Shown piece by piece: positions 43,361 through 52,980 of a stretch of 64,000 nt of DNA. The notes below the pieces were generated by a model. The model saw only the letters and a list, made by a program, of their open reading frames with translations, made no database searches and was not told the DNA's origin. The stretch comes from Cyclobacterium plantarum (lineage in GTDB: Bacteria; Bacteroidota; Bacteroidia; Cytophagales; Cyclobacteriaceae): the NCBI RefSeq assembly GCF_011290685.1, contig NZ_JAANYN010000015.1, positions 35,982-99,981 on the forward strand, read 5' to 3'. The position numbers and the translations under genes were made by a program. Within the stretch, counting starts at the first letter, position 1, and the number at the start of each line of letters is the position of its first letter.

Positions 43361-45550
43361 TCAGAATCTAAATGTGTAGGCCAATTTGATGGTAGACTGT
43401 ATCTCCATGGGACGAATTCTGTCCATGAACCGCTGCCAATTGTGGTTGTGTACAATAAATAGGGTTTTTCCCGGATTGATGATCCAGATAAAGCGGCTAT
43501 TGGTACCCAATCTCTCGGTCACATTATCGTATTGAATGTTAAAATTGATAGATACCCAGGGTGAAAAGTCATAGCTGCTATTCAGCCTTACCAAATGAGT
43601 TTTGAAATTTCCCTGCTCAAGATCAACTTTACTGTAGATATAGCTAAGGGTCATGTTCAGCCCCACAATAGGTCTCATAAAAATATCTGCTTCCAGATTG
43701 GATTGCCTGCCTGTCCAGAAGCCTATATTGGTCCAGGTGGCAGAACCTCCGATCTTTCGGAATGGTGCCGATATGGCCTCAATGGAATAACCCCTGTTTT
43801 GGTACCTGCCCTCGGGGATCAAATAGGTGCCATCCCTGAGGATATCGAATGTATAATCCAGAAATTCATAATTGTGCAAAGCGGAAAAATTAAGAATGTC
43901 CCCGGATTCAAACCGTAATCCAAGGACACGGATTTCATGATTTACAGTGGCTGGTTCCCAATTCATCATCATTAGGTATTCAAAGTCATATTCCCAGCTG
44001 ATTTCCCTCAAAACCTTGCTTCTTTCCATCAGGGGGTTATAGGTTATTGTAGGCTGCAGCCTTCTGAATCCAACACGAGGAACAAAACCTACTGCCGGGT
44101 TGTATTGAATGCCAAATTCCCGATAAGATACATGAGCATCCCAGGGTTGATTGGGAAAGTTAAACCGAAACCCTCTGACTGACCTGTCCATCAAACTACT
44201 GCTATCATTGAAAAAAGAAGGTGTATGACCTACAAAGAAAGTCTCAAACTGGAAATTTTTGTTTCCTAAAAATCTTGAAGTACTCAGACTGATGTCGGCC
44301 CCGAAAGTTTCTCTTACAGGTAAACTGTCACCCTCGGTTTCCCTTCTGGTATAAATAGCACCGACCGTACTTTCACTTGAAATATTCTGTAGCACCCTGG
44401 CAACAGTGAAATTTTCCCCCGGAAGTGCTTCAGCCTCACCGGTCTTTACATGGATCATGCCGATATCGGTGTTGTTTACCCGGCCGATTAGCCTTCCCCC
44501 ATAGCGGATGGGAATGGCCCTGCCTTCCTGTAGGCCGATTCGTCTGCTGAAATAGGGGTTTGGATTACTGGATGGGGCAAACTGGAAGATATTGGCACCC
44601 TGAAGAAAAAAGTCCCTCCTTTCTGGCAGTAGAATAGGAAATCGGGTGAGGTTTACCTGCCTGTCATCGACTTCCGCTTCCGCAAAATCCGTATTGATGG
44701 TTATTCCTGCTTTTAAATTCGGGTTGATATTATAATTCAATTCTCCGCCAGCATTGAAAGTGCTTTCCTGCCCCATAGGGATTTCAGGGTCAATCCTCGT
44801 CTGGGACCTGGAGGCTATGGCATAGGGAATGGCTTCCAGGCCCAAACCTTGATTGATTTGGGACAAACCGGTTAGTTTTCCGGCATCCTGCGGTCTTTCT
44901 ATTCCCTGGTTTCTCTTATAACCCTCCCAGAGGGTGATTTCATTTTTTCTTCGGATGGTTCTTAAAAAATTGATTCCCCAGGTTTCATTATTTGGGTTGA
45001 AATTTAGTGTCATGAATGGAATCCGAAATTCTGCAACCCATCCTTTATCATCCTTGCTGACCCAAACCCTCCATATGCCGTTCCAGTCTCTGTTGATCTG
45101 CGCCCCCTGTCCCGTTCGGAGAATGCCATCTCCCATCATGCCCAGGGGGTTGGTCTCAAAATAAAAGGCAGAACGCTGGTCATCATAAGTATCCAGAATC
45201 AAGGCAAAAAAATCATCTGTAGCCAGATCCGCATCTCTTCTTCTTTGATAAGCTTTAATATTTCCAGGCTCGCTGTCATACATTCTCACACCCAGGTAAA
45301 GATTTTTTTCATCAAAAGCAACCTGAACAGCCGTTTGCTCTGTTGCCAATTGCCCTTCAAGTGGCTCCTGTTGCCGGAATGAAGTTGCCGTATTTACTTG
45401 TTTCCAAAAACTTTCATCCAACCTACCATCCATGACCGGAGACTCATTTACTTTTAATCGATAAGCCTTAATTTCTCCTTTTTCCTGCGCCCAAAGTATG
45501 GGTGAAAGCATAGTCAAAAGAATAATAATGGGAATAAACCTTAAACGCAT
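43361..45550 (-). CDS. DUF5916 outer-membrane protein with CBM9-like N-domain
   Basis: A 729 aa exported protein: signal peptide (IILLTMLSPILWAQ), then a CBM9-like sandwich (PVMDGRLDESFWKQ, VAFDEKNLYLGVRMYD, NPLGMMGDGI, GWVAEFRIPFMTL), then DUF5916 that reads as a large beta-barrel (LERRDFFLQG-type motif as LPERRDFFLQGANIF, NPAVGFVPRVGFRR) ending KLAYTFRF. The same family occurs again at 52981-55191. DUF5916 proteins are common in Bacteroidota and unassigned; a role in outer-membrane transport or in sugar-linked surface binding is inference. It is transcribed together with a TPR histidine kinase. Confidence 0.88.
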   Translation of the reverse strand: MRLRFIPIIILLTMLSPILWAQEKGEIKAYRLKVNESPVMDGRLDESFWKQVNTATSFRQQEPLEGQLATEQTAVQVAFDEKNLYLGVRMYDSEPGNIKAYQRRRDADLATDDFFALILDTYDDQRSAFYFETNPLGMMGDGILRTGQGAQINRDWNGIWRVWVSKDDKGWVAEFRIPFMTLNFNPNNETWGINFLRTIRRKNEITLWEGYKRNQGIERPQDAGKLTGLSQINQGLGLEAIPYAIASRSQTRIDPEIPMGQESTFNAGGELNYNINPNLKAGITINTDFAEAEVDDRQVNLTRFPILLPERRDFFLQGANIFQFAPSSNPNPYFSRRIGLQEGRAIPIRYGGRLIGRVNNTDIGMIHVKTGEAEALPGENFTVARVLQNISSESTVGAIYTRRETEGDSLPVRETFGADISLSTSRFLGNKNFQFETFFVGHTPSFFNDSSSLMDRSVRGFRFNFPNQPWDAHVSYREFGIQYNPAVGFVPRVGFRRLQPTITYNPLMERSKVLREISWEYDFEYLMMMNWEPATVNHEIRVLGLRFESGDILNFSALHNYEFLDYTFDILRDGTYLIPEGRYQNRGYSIEAISAPFRKIGGSATWTNIGFWTGRQSNLEADIFMRPIVGLNMTLSYIYSKVDLEQGNFKTHLVRLNSSYDFSPWVSINFNIQYDNVTERLGTNSRFIWIINPGKTLFIVHNHNWQRFMDRIRPMEIQSTIKLAYTFRF

Positions 45551-45694
45551 ATTGTTTATTTGTACTACAAAATAAAATATTTATGCCGGCTTAGGGGCAT
45601 GTTTTTTTATAGAAGGTCTTTCGGTCGGATCAGCCCCTGATGGATATGGCCTATTCCAGGAATTTTCCCCAATCAGAAGTGTAGTTTATTGGAA
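45551..45694. other. Intergenic spacer
   Basis: About 145 bases between the TetR stop and the DUF5916 start; presumably contains the DUF5916 promoter on the minus strand. No repeat or hairpin of note. Confidence 0.35.
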
Positions 45695-46309
45695 TCACTC
45701 ATTTTCATCCAGAATCAATTGACTTTCCAATTGAAGTAGCTGAAAAACCTGATCTTTAAAAATACTTAATTTTCTTTCGTATTCCTTTTCATCTTCAATA
45801 AGGGAGAGGTAATAATAAGCCCCTTCAATGACTACAAAAATTTTTTCAGCCAATAATGCAGTGTCCCCTCTGGCAAAAACCGGGTCTTTGTCCAATAAAG
45901 TTTTTAACGTATTCCGTAGTTTAAGATGGAGTTTTTTATATTCTTTTTTGATGGTTTCATCCCGAAATGTCATCGCAAAACAACTAAAAAACACACCGTC
46001 ATCAAATAGCAGGTTCCATTCTCTTGAAAAAAGCCGGTTGACCAAAAGTTCAGGGTAAACTTTATGATCTTTTTCCAACTTGTTAATGATTGGCTTATAA
46101 ATCAGTTGATACTGGTGAAGTATATGGGCAATCAATCCCAGTACCAAAAGCCTCTTGTTTGGGAAATAGTGCATGATCAGACTTGGTGGCATGCCCAGGT
46201 GTTTGCCAATTTTTGCAATCGATACGTTTTCAATTCCCTCCAGACGGGATAAATCATAAAAGCCTGTAATGATTTCCTTTTTTTTCTCCTCTTTTACCTT
46301 CTTTTTCAT
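45695..46309 (-). CDS. TetR-family transcriptional regulator
   Basis: A 204 aa regulator. The N-terminal helix-turn-helix is typical (IGKHLGMPPSLIMHYFPNKRLLVLGLI) after a very basic KKKVKEEKKK start, and the C-terminal ligand/dimer domain is diverged. The ATG at 46309 is chosen; an upstream TTG at 46342 would add 11 residues. It is divergent from the SusC gene, with a 20-base palindrome between them that is a good operator candidate, so it probably represses susC and itself in response to a small molecule. Confidence 0.88.
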   Translation of the reverse strand: MKKKVKEEKKKEIITGFYDLSRLEGIENVSIAKIGKHLGMPPSLIMHYFPNKRLLVLGLIAHILHQYQLIYKPIINKLEKDHKVYPELLVNRLFSREWNLLFDDGVFFSCFAMTFRDETIKKEYKKLHLKLRNTLKTLLDKDPVFARGDTALLAEKIFVVIEGAYYYLSLIEDEKEYERKLSIFKDQVFQLLQLESQLILDENE

Positions 46310-46388
46310 ACCTTCGTAAAATAAAAAGGCTAATTTAGTCAAAAAAGTATTCTTTATAGCGATTTTTTATTTAAATTTAAATATTTAA

Positions 46389-46408
46389 TATTGAATGAAT
46401 ATTCAATA
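46389..46408. promoter_or_regulatory. Palindromic TetR operator candidate
   Basis: TATTGAAT (46389-46396), 4-base spacer, ATTCAATA (46401-46408). Perfect 8-base arms in the intergenic region between the divergent TetR gene (start 46309) and susC (start 46506), a typical position and size for a TetR operator. Confidence 0.6.
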
Positions 46409-46505
46409 AATAAAATGTAACACGGGTTTAATATTGAGGTAATAGTAGTCGCCTAAATTGCGATCCGAATCAGCATATATTTTATCACCAATACCTAAAT
46501 AATAC

Positions 46506-49500
46506 ATGGAAAAAGTTTTACATCAATTCAAAAACATCAACAAGAAAGCAGGTTTTTTAAGCTTGCTCCTGAGTTTGATGGTGACGTGGACAGCCCTGGC
46601 CCAGATTACGGTTAGTGGTGTTGTCAAAGATGGGGTAGAAGATCTGCCATTACCAGGTGTCTCTGTATATCAAAAAGGCGGGAATAATGTAAGCATTACA
46701 GATATTGACGGGGCCTACAGCATTGAAGTGGCCTCTGCTCAGTCAGAGCTTGTTTTCTCCTTTATCGGTTTCGAAACGCAGAATATCATCGTCGGAGATC
46801 GAAGTACCATAGACGTGACTTTATCTGCAGAAGAAACCCTTTTGGAGCAGGTGGTGGTCGTGGGCTATGGTACCCAAAAGAAGATCAACCTGACAGGGGC
46901 CGTTGATCAGGTTTCCGGAGAAGATATCATCAACCGACCTGTAGCCAATGTCATGCAAGGTTTGCAGGGAGCCAGCCCAGGTCTGAATATCACCTATTCC
47001 GGTGGCCGCCCCGGCACGGTACCGGATATCAATATCAGGGGCTTTACTTCCATTAATGGAGGAGGACCTTTGATCGTCATTGATGGTATAGCAGTAGCCT
47101 ATGAGGATTTGTTACGTTTAAATCCTGCAGATATTGAGTCGTTTTCAGTGTTGAGAGATGCCGCCTCTGCAGCAATTTATGGAGCAAGAGCTGCTTTTGG
47201 GGTGGTTCTGATCACTACCAAACAAGGAGGGGAAAAGCAAACCATCTCTTACAATAGTAATTTTTCCTGGGGAAAACCCACAGTCCTTCCTCAGCCGGTA
47301 ACAGATCCCTATATTTATTCCAGGGTGATGGACCAGGCGACCAGCAACACACCATGGAATTACATCAATTTCAATGATTTTCATTACCAATGGGCCAGAG
47401 AGCGATCTGCAGACCCTTCTGTGGAGGATGTTCGGGTAGATCCCAATAACCCCAACCAATGGGCCTATATGGGAAATAATGACTGGTACGGTTATTTTTT
47501 TAACAATGCCAGCTTCTCCACCAATCAGAGTCTGGCCATCAGCGGGAGTTCGAACAATGAAAACCTTCCCATGACTTACTATGTGTCCGGAGATTACACC
47601 CGGGAAAACGGCATGAATAAATTGCAGCCAGATAACTGGGACCGCTATTCCCTGCGTGCTCGCATTACCGCGACTCCTAAAAAATGGCTGAAACTGGACA
47701 ACAACCTGAACATTTACCAGACCAAAAGGGCGGAATCGACCAATAACATTACCGATATTTATTACCTCACCCCAATAGAAGTTGCTGAAAACCCCGATGG
47801 TACCTGGGCCAATACCGATGCCGGCAGGCTGGCGGCAAGGCTGGTGGACGGAGGAAGAAACCGGGAAGACATGTTCGGTTTCCACAATATCCTCCGGGCC
47901 ACAGGTACTTTTCTGGACGGTGACCTTACCGTAACCGGAAATGGTAGTTTTAAAAGAGAACAGTGGATTTACGGTTGGGATAGAAGGAAGTTTGACATTG
48001 GTTTCGGTCCGGATGACATCAGAACCGAAGGGGGAGATGGCCTGGTGGCAGAAAGAAATGGCAACCTGCAAAATACCATTTTTGATTTGTATGGAAATTA
48101 TACCAAATCATTTGGTGATCACTCCATCAACATTCTGGCAGGTTACAACCAGGAAAGTTATTCCTATTCTTCTGTAGAATCAGAAAGAAGGGTCTTGATT
48201 TCCTCTTCTTTGCCTTACCTGGGCTTGACTACCGGGGATTCTTTTATTACACCGGGATACAGCTCCTATGCGACTCAAAGTGTGTTTGGCAGGGCCAACT
48301 ACACCTATGACAATAAATATATTTTGGAATTCAATGGACGGTATGACGGTTCTTCCCGCTTCCCTTCATCTAACCGTTGGGGCTTTTTCCCATCTATTTC
48401 CGGTGCCTGGATTATCAGCGACGAAGGATTCTTTCAGGACATGGCCATGGGAGCAGCTCCTACCCTCAAATTCAGGGGTTCTTATGGAAGCCTTGGCAAC
48501 CAAAACGTGTCTAATTTTGGCTATTTACAGGCACTACCCACAGGGCTTTCCGATTACCTGATTGGCGGTGACCGGCAAGTGGTGGTGAACAGTGCTCCGG
48601 AGCTGGCCGTGGATCCCAATTTCTACACCTGGGAAAGGGTGATTACTACCAATTTCGGCGTGGATTTTGGACTCTGGGAGGATAAATTCTTTGCTACTTT
48701 TGATTACTTTATCAGGGATACCAAAGACATGCTCACCAACCCGGTAGAATTACCAGGTGTATTGGGTACCTCTCCACCTCAGCAAAATGCGGCTGATCTG
48801 CAAACCAAGGGCTGGGAACTGACATTAAATTACAGAAACCAGTTTGGCAGTTATGAAAATCCTGTACAATTTTCTTCTAAGTTTTTCATTTCTGATTCCA
48901 GATCATGGATCACCAGCTACGAAAACGAACAAGGATTGCTGTCCAATTACCGGGTAGGTCAGGAAGTTGGAGAAATCTGGGGATTGGTCAATGATGGAAT
49001 GTTCAGTTCGGAAGATGAGATCAGCCAACTGGACCAAACGGCCATCGTTCCCTGGGGAGCCCTGGATATTGTGCCCGGCTGGCCAAAGTATGTAGACCTG
49101 AACAATGATGGAAAAATAGAACAGGGCCTTACGGAAACCGATTCTAAAGACCTTAGCATTATCGGCAATAGCAGGCCACGATACCAGCTGGGAGCAAACC
49201 TGAATGTGTCCTGGAATGGTTTTGATGTTTCCATGTTTTTGCAGGGAGTAGGTCGTCAGGATTATTACCCCCAGCACTACATCTTCTGGGGTCCCTATCA
49301 GCAGCCTTATGCGAATATTTACCCCTGGAACCTGGATTTTTACAGGGGACAGGCTGACGGAGAAGCCCTCCGTGCACAGCACAGCCAATCTTACCTGGAT
49401 GCAGGTTTGGCAGACCAAAACCTGGATTCCAGGTATCCGGTACTGCAATCCTGGATGGCGGACGACAATTATGGATCAGGACTGGATATTCCTCAAACGG

Positions 49501-49739
49501 GGTATCTACTCAATGCTGCTTATCTGAGGGTAAAAAATTTAACCCTGGGCTATTCCCTTCCACAAGAAATAGCAGCCAGAATCAATGCCAGCAGGATCCG
49601 GTTTTTTGTAACAGGGGAAAACCTGTATGAATTTTCGGCCATCAAATCCTTTGTGGATCCGGAAGCCGTAAATAACGGTTATGGTTGGTCGTACCCTTTC
49701 CAGAGAAGGTATTCATTTGGTGTTAACATTGACTTGTAA
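46506..49739 (+). CDS. susC: SusC/RagA-family TonB-dependent outer-membrane transporter
   Basis: A 1077 aa TonB-linked importer. After the signal peptide comes the carboxypeptidase-regulatory-like domain (VSGVVKDGVEDLPLPGVSVYQ, SFIGFETQNIIV), the LEQVVVVGYGTQKK TonB-box-type junction, a plug (GLQGASPGLNI, INIRGFTSINGGGPLIVIDG, LRDAASAAIYGARAAFGVVLITTK) and a 22-strand barrel ending RRYSFGVNIDL. It pairs with the SusD lipoprotein directly downstream. The cargo is unknown; the nearest enzyme is a phosphodiesterase and no glycoside hydrolase is present, so a phosphorylated or nucleotide-like substrate is more likely than a plain polysaccharide. Confidence 0.95.
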   Translation: MEKVLHQFKNINKKAGFLSLLLSLMVTWTALAQITVSGVVKDGVEDLPLPGVSVYQKGGNNVSITDIDGAYSIEVASAQSELVFSFIGFETQNIIVGDRSTIDVTLSAEETLLEQVVVVGYGTQKKINLTGAVDQVSGEDIINRPVANVMQGLQGASPGLNITYSGGRPGTVPDINIRGFTSINGGGPLIVIDGIAVAYEDLLRLNPADIESFSVLRDAASAAIYGARAAFGVVLITTKQGGEKQTISYNSNFSWGKPTVLPQPVTDPYIYSRVMDQATSNTPWNYINFNDFHYQWARERSADPSVEDVRVDPNNPNQWAYMGNNDWYGYFFNNASFSTNQSLAISGSSNNENLPMTYYVSGDYTRENGMNKLQPDNWDRYSLRARITATPKKWLKLDNNLNIYQTKRAESTNNITDIYYLTPIEVAENPDGTWANTDAGRLAARLVDGGRNREDMFGFHNILRATGTFLDGDLTVTGNGSFKREQWIYGWDRRKFDIGFGPDDIRTEGGDGLVAERNGNLQNTIFDLYGNYTKSFGDHSINILAGYNQESYSYSSVESERRVLISSSLPYLGLTTGDSFITPGYSSYATQSVFGRANYTYDNKYILEFNGRYDGSSRFPSSNRWGFFPSISGAWIISDEGFFQDMAMGAAPTLKFRGSYGSLGNQNVSNFGYLQALPTGLSDYLIGGDRQVVVNSAPELAVDPNFYTWERVITTNFGVDFGLWEDKFFATFDYFIRDTKDMLTNPVELPGVLGTSPPQQNAADLQTKGWELTLNYRNQFGSYENPVQFSSKFFISDSRSWITSYENEQGLLSNYRVGQEVGEIWGLVNDGMFSSEDEISQLDQTAIVPWGALDIVPGWPKYVDLNNDGKIEQGLTETDSKDLSIIGNSRPRYQLGANLNVSWNGFDVSMFLQGVGRQDYYPQHYIFWGPYQQPYANIYPWNLDFYRGQADGEALRAQHSQSYLDAGLADQNLDSRYPVLQSWMADDNYGSGLDIPQTGYLLNAAYLRVKNLTLGYSLPQEIAARINASRIRFFVTGENLYEFSAIKSFVDPEAVNNGYGWSYPFQRRYSFGVNIDL

Positions 49740-49752
49740 AAGAAGAAACAAA

Positions 49753-51552
49753 ATGAAAAAATATAGCATTTACCTATTGGCCTTTAGCATGCTCTTCATG
49801 GCATCCTGCGATGAAGACTTCATGGAAAGGTATCCACAGACATCGATTTCCCCGGAGGAGTTCTTTAAGACCGAGGAAGATTTGAGATTATATGTAGATG
49901 GATTACTTACCCTGCCTGACATGTACGAATACCAGGCAGATCAAAGCAGTGATAATATGGCAACTACAGGGGCCATTGAAATCAAGAGCATGATGACCGG
50001 AACGCCCAATTCCCAGAACATTACCGGAGGCTGGGATTGGGAAGACCTAAGGAACATCAATTACTTTCTGGAAAACAGCCCCAATGCGGATGCAAGTATG
50101 GAAGCCATTCAGCATTATGAGGGATTGGCCCGGTATTACAGGGCTGTCTTTTATTTTGATATGGTGAAGAGATATTCTGATGTGCCCTGGTATGGTCAAC
50201 TGTTAAATCCTTCCGATGAAGAGTTGTTGTATAAGGGTAGGGATTCCAGAGAAACCGTAATGAACGGGGTGATGGAGGATCTGGCCTTTGCTGCGCAACA
50301 TGTGCGGGAGGAGGTCCCCTCGGGTACTCCAGGAAACTGGGCAGTAAAAACCTTTTATGCAAGAGTGGCATTGTACGAAGGTACTTTCCGGAAATACCAC
50401 GACGAATTGGGCCTTCAGGGATCGGCCAATGATTTTCTTACGCTGGCAAGAGACTTGTCCAAGGAAATCATGGACTCCGGAAACTTTTCCCTACACCAGA
50501 CGGGAAACCCGGGAAGTGATTACAAGGCCCTGTTTAACAGCCAGGATCTATCAGGTAATTCGGAAGTAATACTTTTCAATCCCTATGACCTGAATAAGGA
50601 CAGGAACAGTGATATCAATTATACTGTTTTTGGAACGTATGAGCAATCTCCGTCCAGGGATTTGGTGCAAACTTACCTGATGCGGGATGGATCCAGGTTT
50701 ACCGACCAGCCCGGTTTTGAAACCCTGGGTTATGTGGATGAATTTGAAAACAGGGATCCCCGTATGGCCCAAACCCTGGTTTATCCGGGTTGGGTAAGGG
50801 CCCCGGAACCTGATGCATTTATTCCTATTCTAAGCAGAAATTTTACGGGTTATTTCCAACAAAAAGGATACAACAATACCACGGATAATGTGGCATTGGG
50901 CAGCTTGGATTTTCCGGTATACCGCTATGCAGAAGTTCTGCTGACCTATGCAGAAGCCTTGGCAGAATTGGGCAGCCTGACTCAGGCTGATGCAGATATT
51001 TCAGTCAACCTTTTGCGGCAAAGAGCCGGTATGCCCGACTTGCAGGTCTCACTGGTCAACGCCCAGCCAGATGCCTTTCTTGCCGCCAAACATCCCAATG
51101 TAAGTGGACCCATGACTGGAGCTATTTTGGAAATTCGCAGAGAAAGAAGAGTAGAGTTTGCCCTGGAGGGATATCGTTACGACGACCTGATGCGCTGGTC
51201 TTCCGGAAAATTATTGGAAAACATCCCCGAAGGCATGTATTTTCCGGGTCTTGGTAAGTACGATTTGACAGGGGACGGTGTTGAAGACATTATCCTGATT
51301 GATAAGGATGCGGACGTTCCTGGTGACCCACAGAAGGAGACCAACTCCCTGGGTAAGATGCTGATCTATTACAAAGCTGGTACTGTGGATGACAACGTGA
51401 CTGTTTACATGGAAAACGGATCAGAGGGAGGTACCTTGGTCACTGAAACCGCAGAGCGAACATTCGAAGATCCCAAGTACTATTACAGACCCATTCCCTT
51501 TCAACAGACAACGCTAAATCCGAATTTAGAACAAATCTTCGGCTGGGAATAA
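49753..51552 (+). CDS. susD: SusD/RagB-family nutrient-binding lipoprotein
   Basis: A 599 aa surface lipoprotein: lipobox ending FMASC near residue 16, then CDEDFMERYPQTSISPEEFF, the SusD N-domain, TPR-like helices (HYEGLARYYRAVFYFDMVKRY, NWAVKTFYARVALYEG) and the C-terminal RagB domain with VYRYAEVLLTYAEALAELG and IRRERRVEFALEGYRYDDLMRW. It forms the lid on the SusC barrel. It starts 13 bases after susC; an upstream in-frame start overlapping susC is rejected because the signal peptide begins at 49753. Ends with a strong terminator. Confidence 0.95.
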   Translation: MKKYSIYLLAFSMLFMASCDEDFMERYPQTSISPEEFFKTEEDLRLYVDGLLTLPDMYEYQADQSSDNMATTGAIEIKSMMTGTPNSQNITGGWDWEDLRNINYFLENSPNADASMEAIQHYEGLARYYRAVFYFDMVKRYSDVPWYGQLLNPSDEELLYKGRDSRETVMNGVMEDLAFAAQHVREEVPSGTPGNWAVKTFYARVALYEGTFRKYHDELGLQGSANDFLTLARDLSKEIMDSGNFSLHQTGNPGSDYKALFNSQDLSGNSEVILFNPYDLNKDRNSDINYTVFGTYEQSPSRDLVQTYLMRDGSRFTDQPGFETLGYVDEFENRDPRMAQTLVYPGWVRAPEPDAFIPILSRNFTGYFQQKGYNNTTDNVALGSLDFPVYRYAEVLLTYAEALAELGSLTQADADISVNLLRQRAGMPDLQVSLVNAQPDAFLAAKHPNVSGPMTGAILEIRRERRVEFALEGYRYDDLMRWSSGKLLENIPEGMYFPGLGKYDLTGDGVEDIILIDKDADVPGDPQKETNSLGKMLIYYKAGTVDDNVTVYMENGSEGGTLVTETAERTFEDPKYYYRPIPFQQTTLNPNLEQIFGWE

Positions 51553-51571
51553 TTAATTGAAAGTTTCTTAC

Positions 51572-51609
51572 AAGTAAGCTGCCGGCGATTGTGGGCAGCT
51601 TACTTTTTT
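51572..51609 (+). terminator. Strong intrinsic terminator after susD
   Basis: 12-bp perfect stem, AAGTAAGCTGCC (51572-51583) against GGCAGCTTACTT (51594-51605), 10-base loop and a T run to 51609. It lies 19 bases past the susD stop. The next gene starts 34 bases later, so this may be a partial attenuator within the locus rather than an absolute end. Confidence 0.85.
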
Positions 51610-51642
51610 CTATACCTACAAAATTATTACAAAAAACATCCT

Positions 51643-52875
51643 ATGAAGCTTAGCATTTATACCCTTACATTCCTTTTTGCAGGTATTTTTTTAATGCCTT
51701 TTCAGACGGAGGCTCAGGAAAAGAAAACCTTGTTTATTATTCTGGACGGAATCCAACGAGAATTGCTGATCAAAAACCCCACACCAAATATGGACGAAAT
51801 CATCTCCGAAGGAGGATATTTTCCGGCCCATGTAGGAGGTGCAAAAGGAGGGTATTCAGAAACCCCCACCATTTCGGCTGTAGGTTACAATAGCCTGCTT
51901 ACGGGTGTTTGGGTAAACAAGCACAATGTAAAGGGAAACAGCATTCGCCGGCCCAATTACAACTACTGGACTATTTTCCGGCATTTCAAGGAAAATTACC
52001 CCAATAAAACCACTGCAGTATATTCTACCTGGCTGGACAACCGGACCAAGTTGGTGGGGGAGAATCTGGAAGCAACCGGACATTTGCAATTGGATTACCA
52101 TTTTGACGGCTTGGAGGTAGATACGTTGGGTTATCCCCATGACGATAAAAGCGAATACATCAAAAAAATAGATCAGGAAGTGGCCGCTTATGCGGCGAAG
52201 GATATTTCCCGAAAGGCACCTGACCTTACCTGGGTATATTTGCAATACACAGACGATATGGGCCACAGGTTCGGTGCCAGCCCGGAAATGGATCTGGCCA
52301 TTCAGGAAGCAGACAGACAAGTGGGACTGATTTGGTCAGCGATTAAGGAAAGGGAGAAAGAATTTGATGAAGATTGGATGATTGCTATCACCACCGATCA
52401 CGGCAGGGGAGAGGGAGGTTTTCATCATGGAGGCCAATCCGATGAAGAAAGAGCTACCTGGATCATTTCCAATCAATCTTTCAATGAAATCGCAAGCAAC
52501 ATACCTGGAATTGTAGATTTATTCCCCACGATTGCGAACTATATGCATATTGAAATTCCAAAAAACCAGGCCATGGAAGTGGATGGAGTTTCCTTATGGG
52601 GAGAAGCGTATGCCTCTCACCTCAAAGGTACGCTTAATGGAAACCTGTTGAACCTGAACTGGAAGGATTACGGTTCCGGGGAGAAAGCTAAAATATGGGT
52701 TACCCCAACCAACCAATTCAGATACGGCAATTCAGACCTTTACCGATTATTGGGCGAGACAGATTTGGCGAAAGAGACGGTAGAATTGGATTTGAAAATG
52801 AAATACGATAACCTTAAGGTAGTTTTGGAGCTTCCGGAAGGCTTTATTAATGTTTGGCTGAAAAACCAGGAATAA
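51643..52875 (+). CDS. Exported alkaline-phosphatase-superfamily phosphodiesterase
   Basis: A 410 aa exported enzyme (signal peptide LTFLFAGIFLMPFQTEAQ) of the type I phosphodiesterase/nucleotide pyrophosphatase fold. Metal and nucleophile segments: TLFIILDGIQ (first Asp), ETPTISAVGYNSLLTGV (nucleophilic Thr), DDMGHRFG (Asp/His) and TTDHGRGEGGFHHGG (Asp-His pair plus His). Nothing in the sequence identifies a sulfatase (no Cys/Ser maturation motif). In a SusCD locus it would cleave phosphoesters or pyrophosphates before or after import. Its start is preceded by the susD terminator. Confidence 0.88.
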   Translation: MKLSIYTLTFLFAGIFLMPFQTEAQEKKTLFIILDGIQRELLIKNPTPNMDEIISEGGYFPAHVGGAKGGYSETPTISAVGYNSLLTGVWVNKHNVKGNSIRRPNYNYWTIFRHFKENYPNKTTAVYSTWLDNRTKLVGENLEATGHLQLDYHFDGLEVDTLGYPHDDKSEYIKKIDQEVAAYAAKDISRKAPDLTWVYLQYTDDMGHRFGASPEMDLAIQEADRQVGLIWSAIKEREKEFDEDWMIAITTDHGRGEGGFHHGGQSDEERATWIISNQSFNEIASNIPGIVDLFPTIANYMHIEIPKNQAMEVDGVSLWGEAYASHLKGTLNGNLLNLNWKDYGSGEKAKIWVTPTNQFRYGNSDLYRLLGETDLAKETVELDLKMKYDNLKVVLELPEGFINVWLKNQE

Positions 52876-52935
52876 CAACGGCTTTCTTCAAATGTTTACC
52901 CTTTCAGGGTACCATTTGTGTAAATAAAGTAATAT

Positions 52936-52977
52936 GTTTGGTGTTTAAGGGCTTAAATTGGTTTTTAAACACCAAAC
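52936..52977 (+). promoter_or_regulatory. Hairpin directly before the DUF5916 start codon
   Basis: GTTTGGTGTTTAA (52936-52948) pairs perfectly with TTAAACACCAAAC (52965-52977), a 13-bp stem with a 16-base loop that ends three bases before the ATG at 52981. If transcribed it would cover the ribosome-landing site, so it may gate translation of the DUF5916 gene. There is no T-tract, so it is not a usual terminator. Confidence 0.55.
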
Positions 52978-52980
52978 CTC

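Noticed and set aside
47145..48071. 308-codon antisense frame within susC
   Set aside because: Lies wholly inside a well-supported SusC gene; a by-product of codon bias on the opposite strand.
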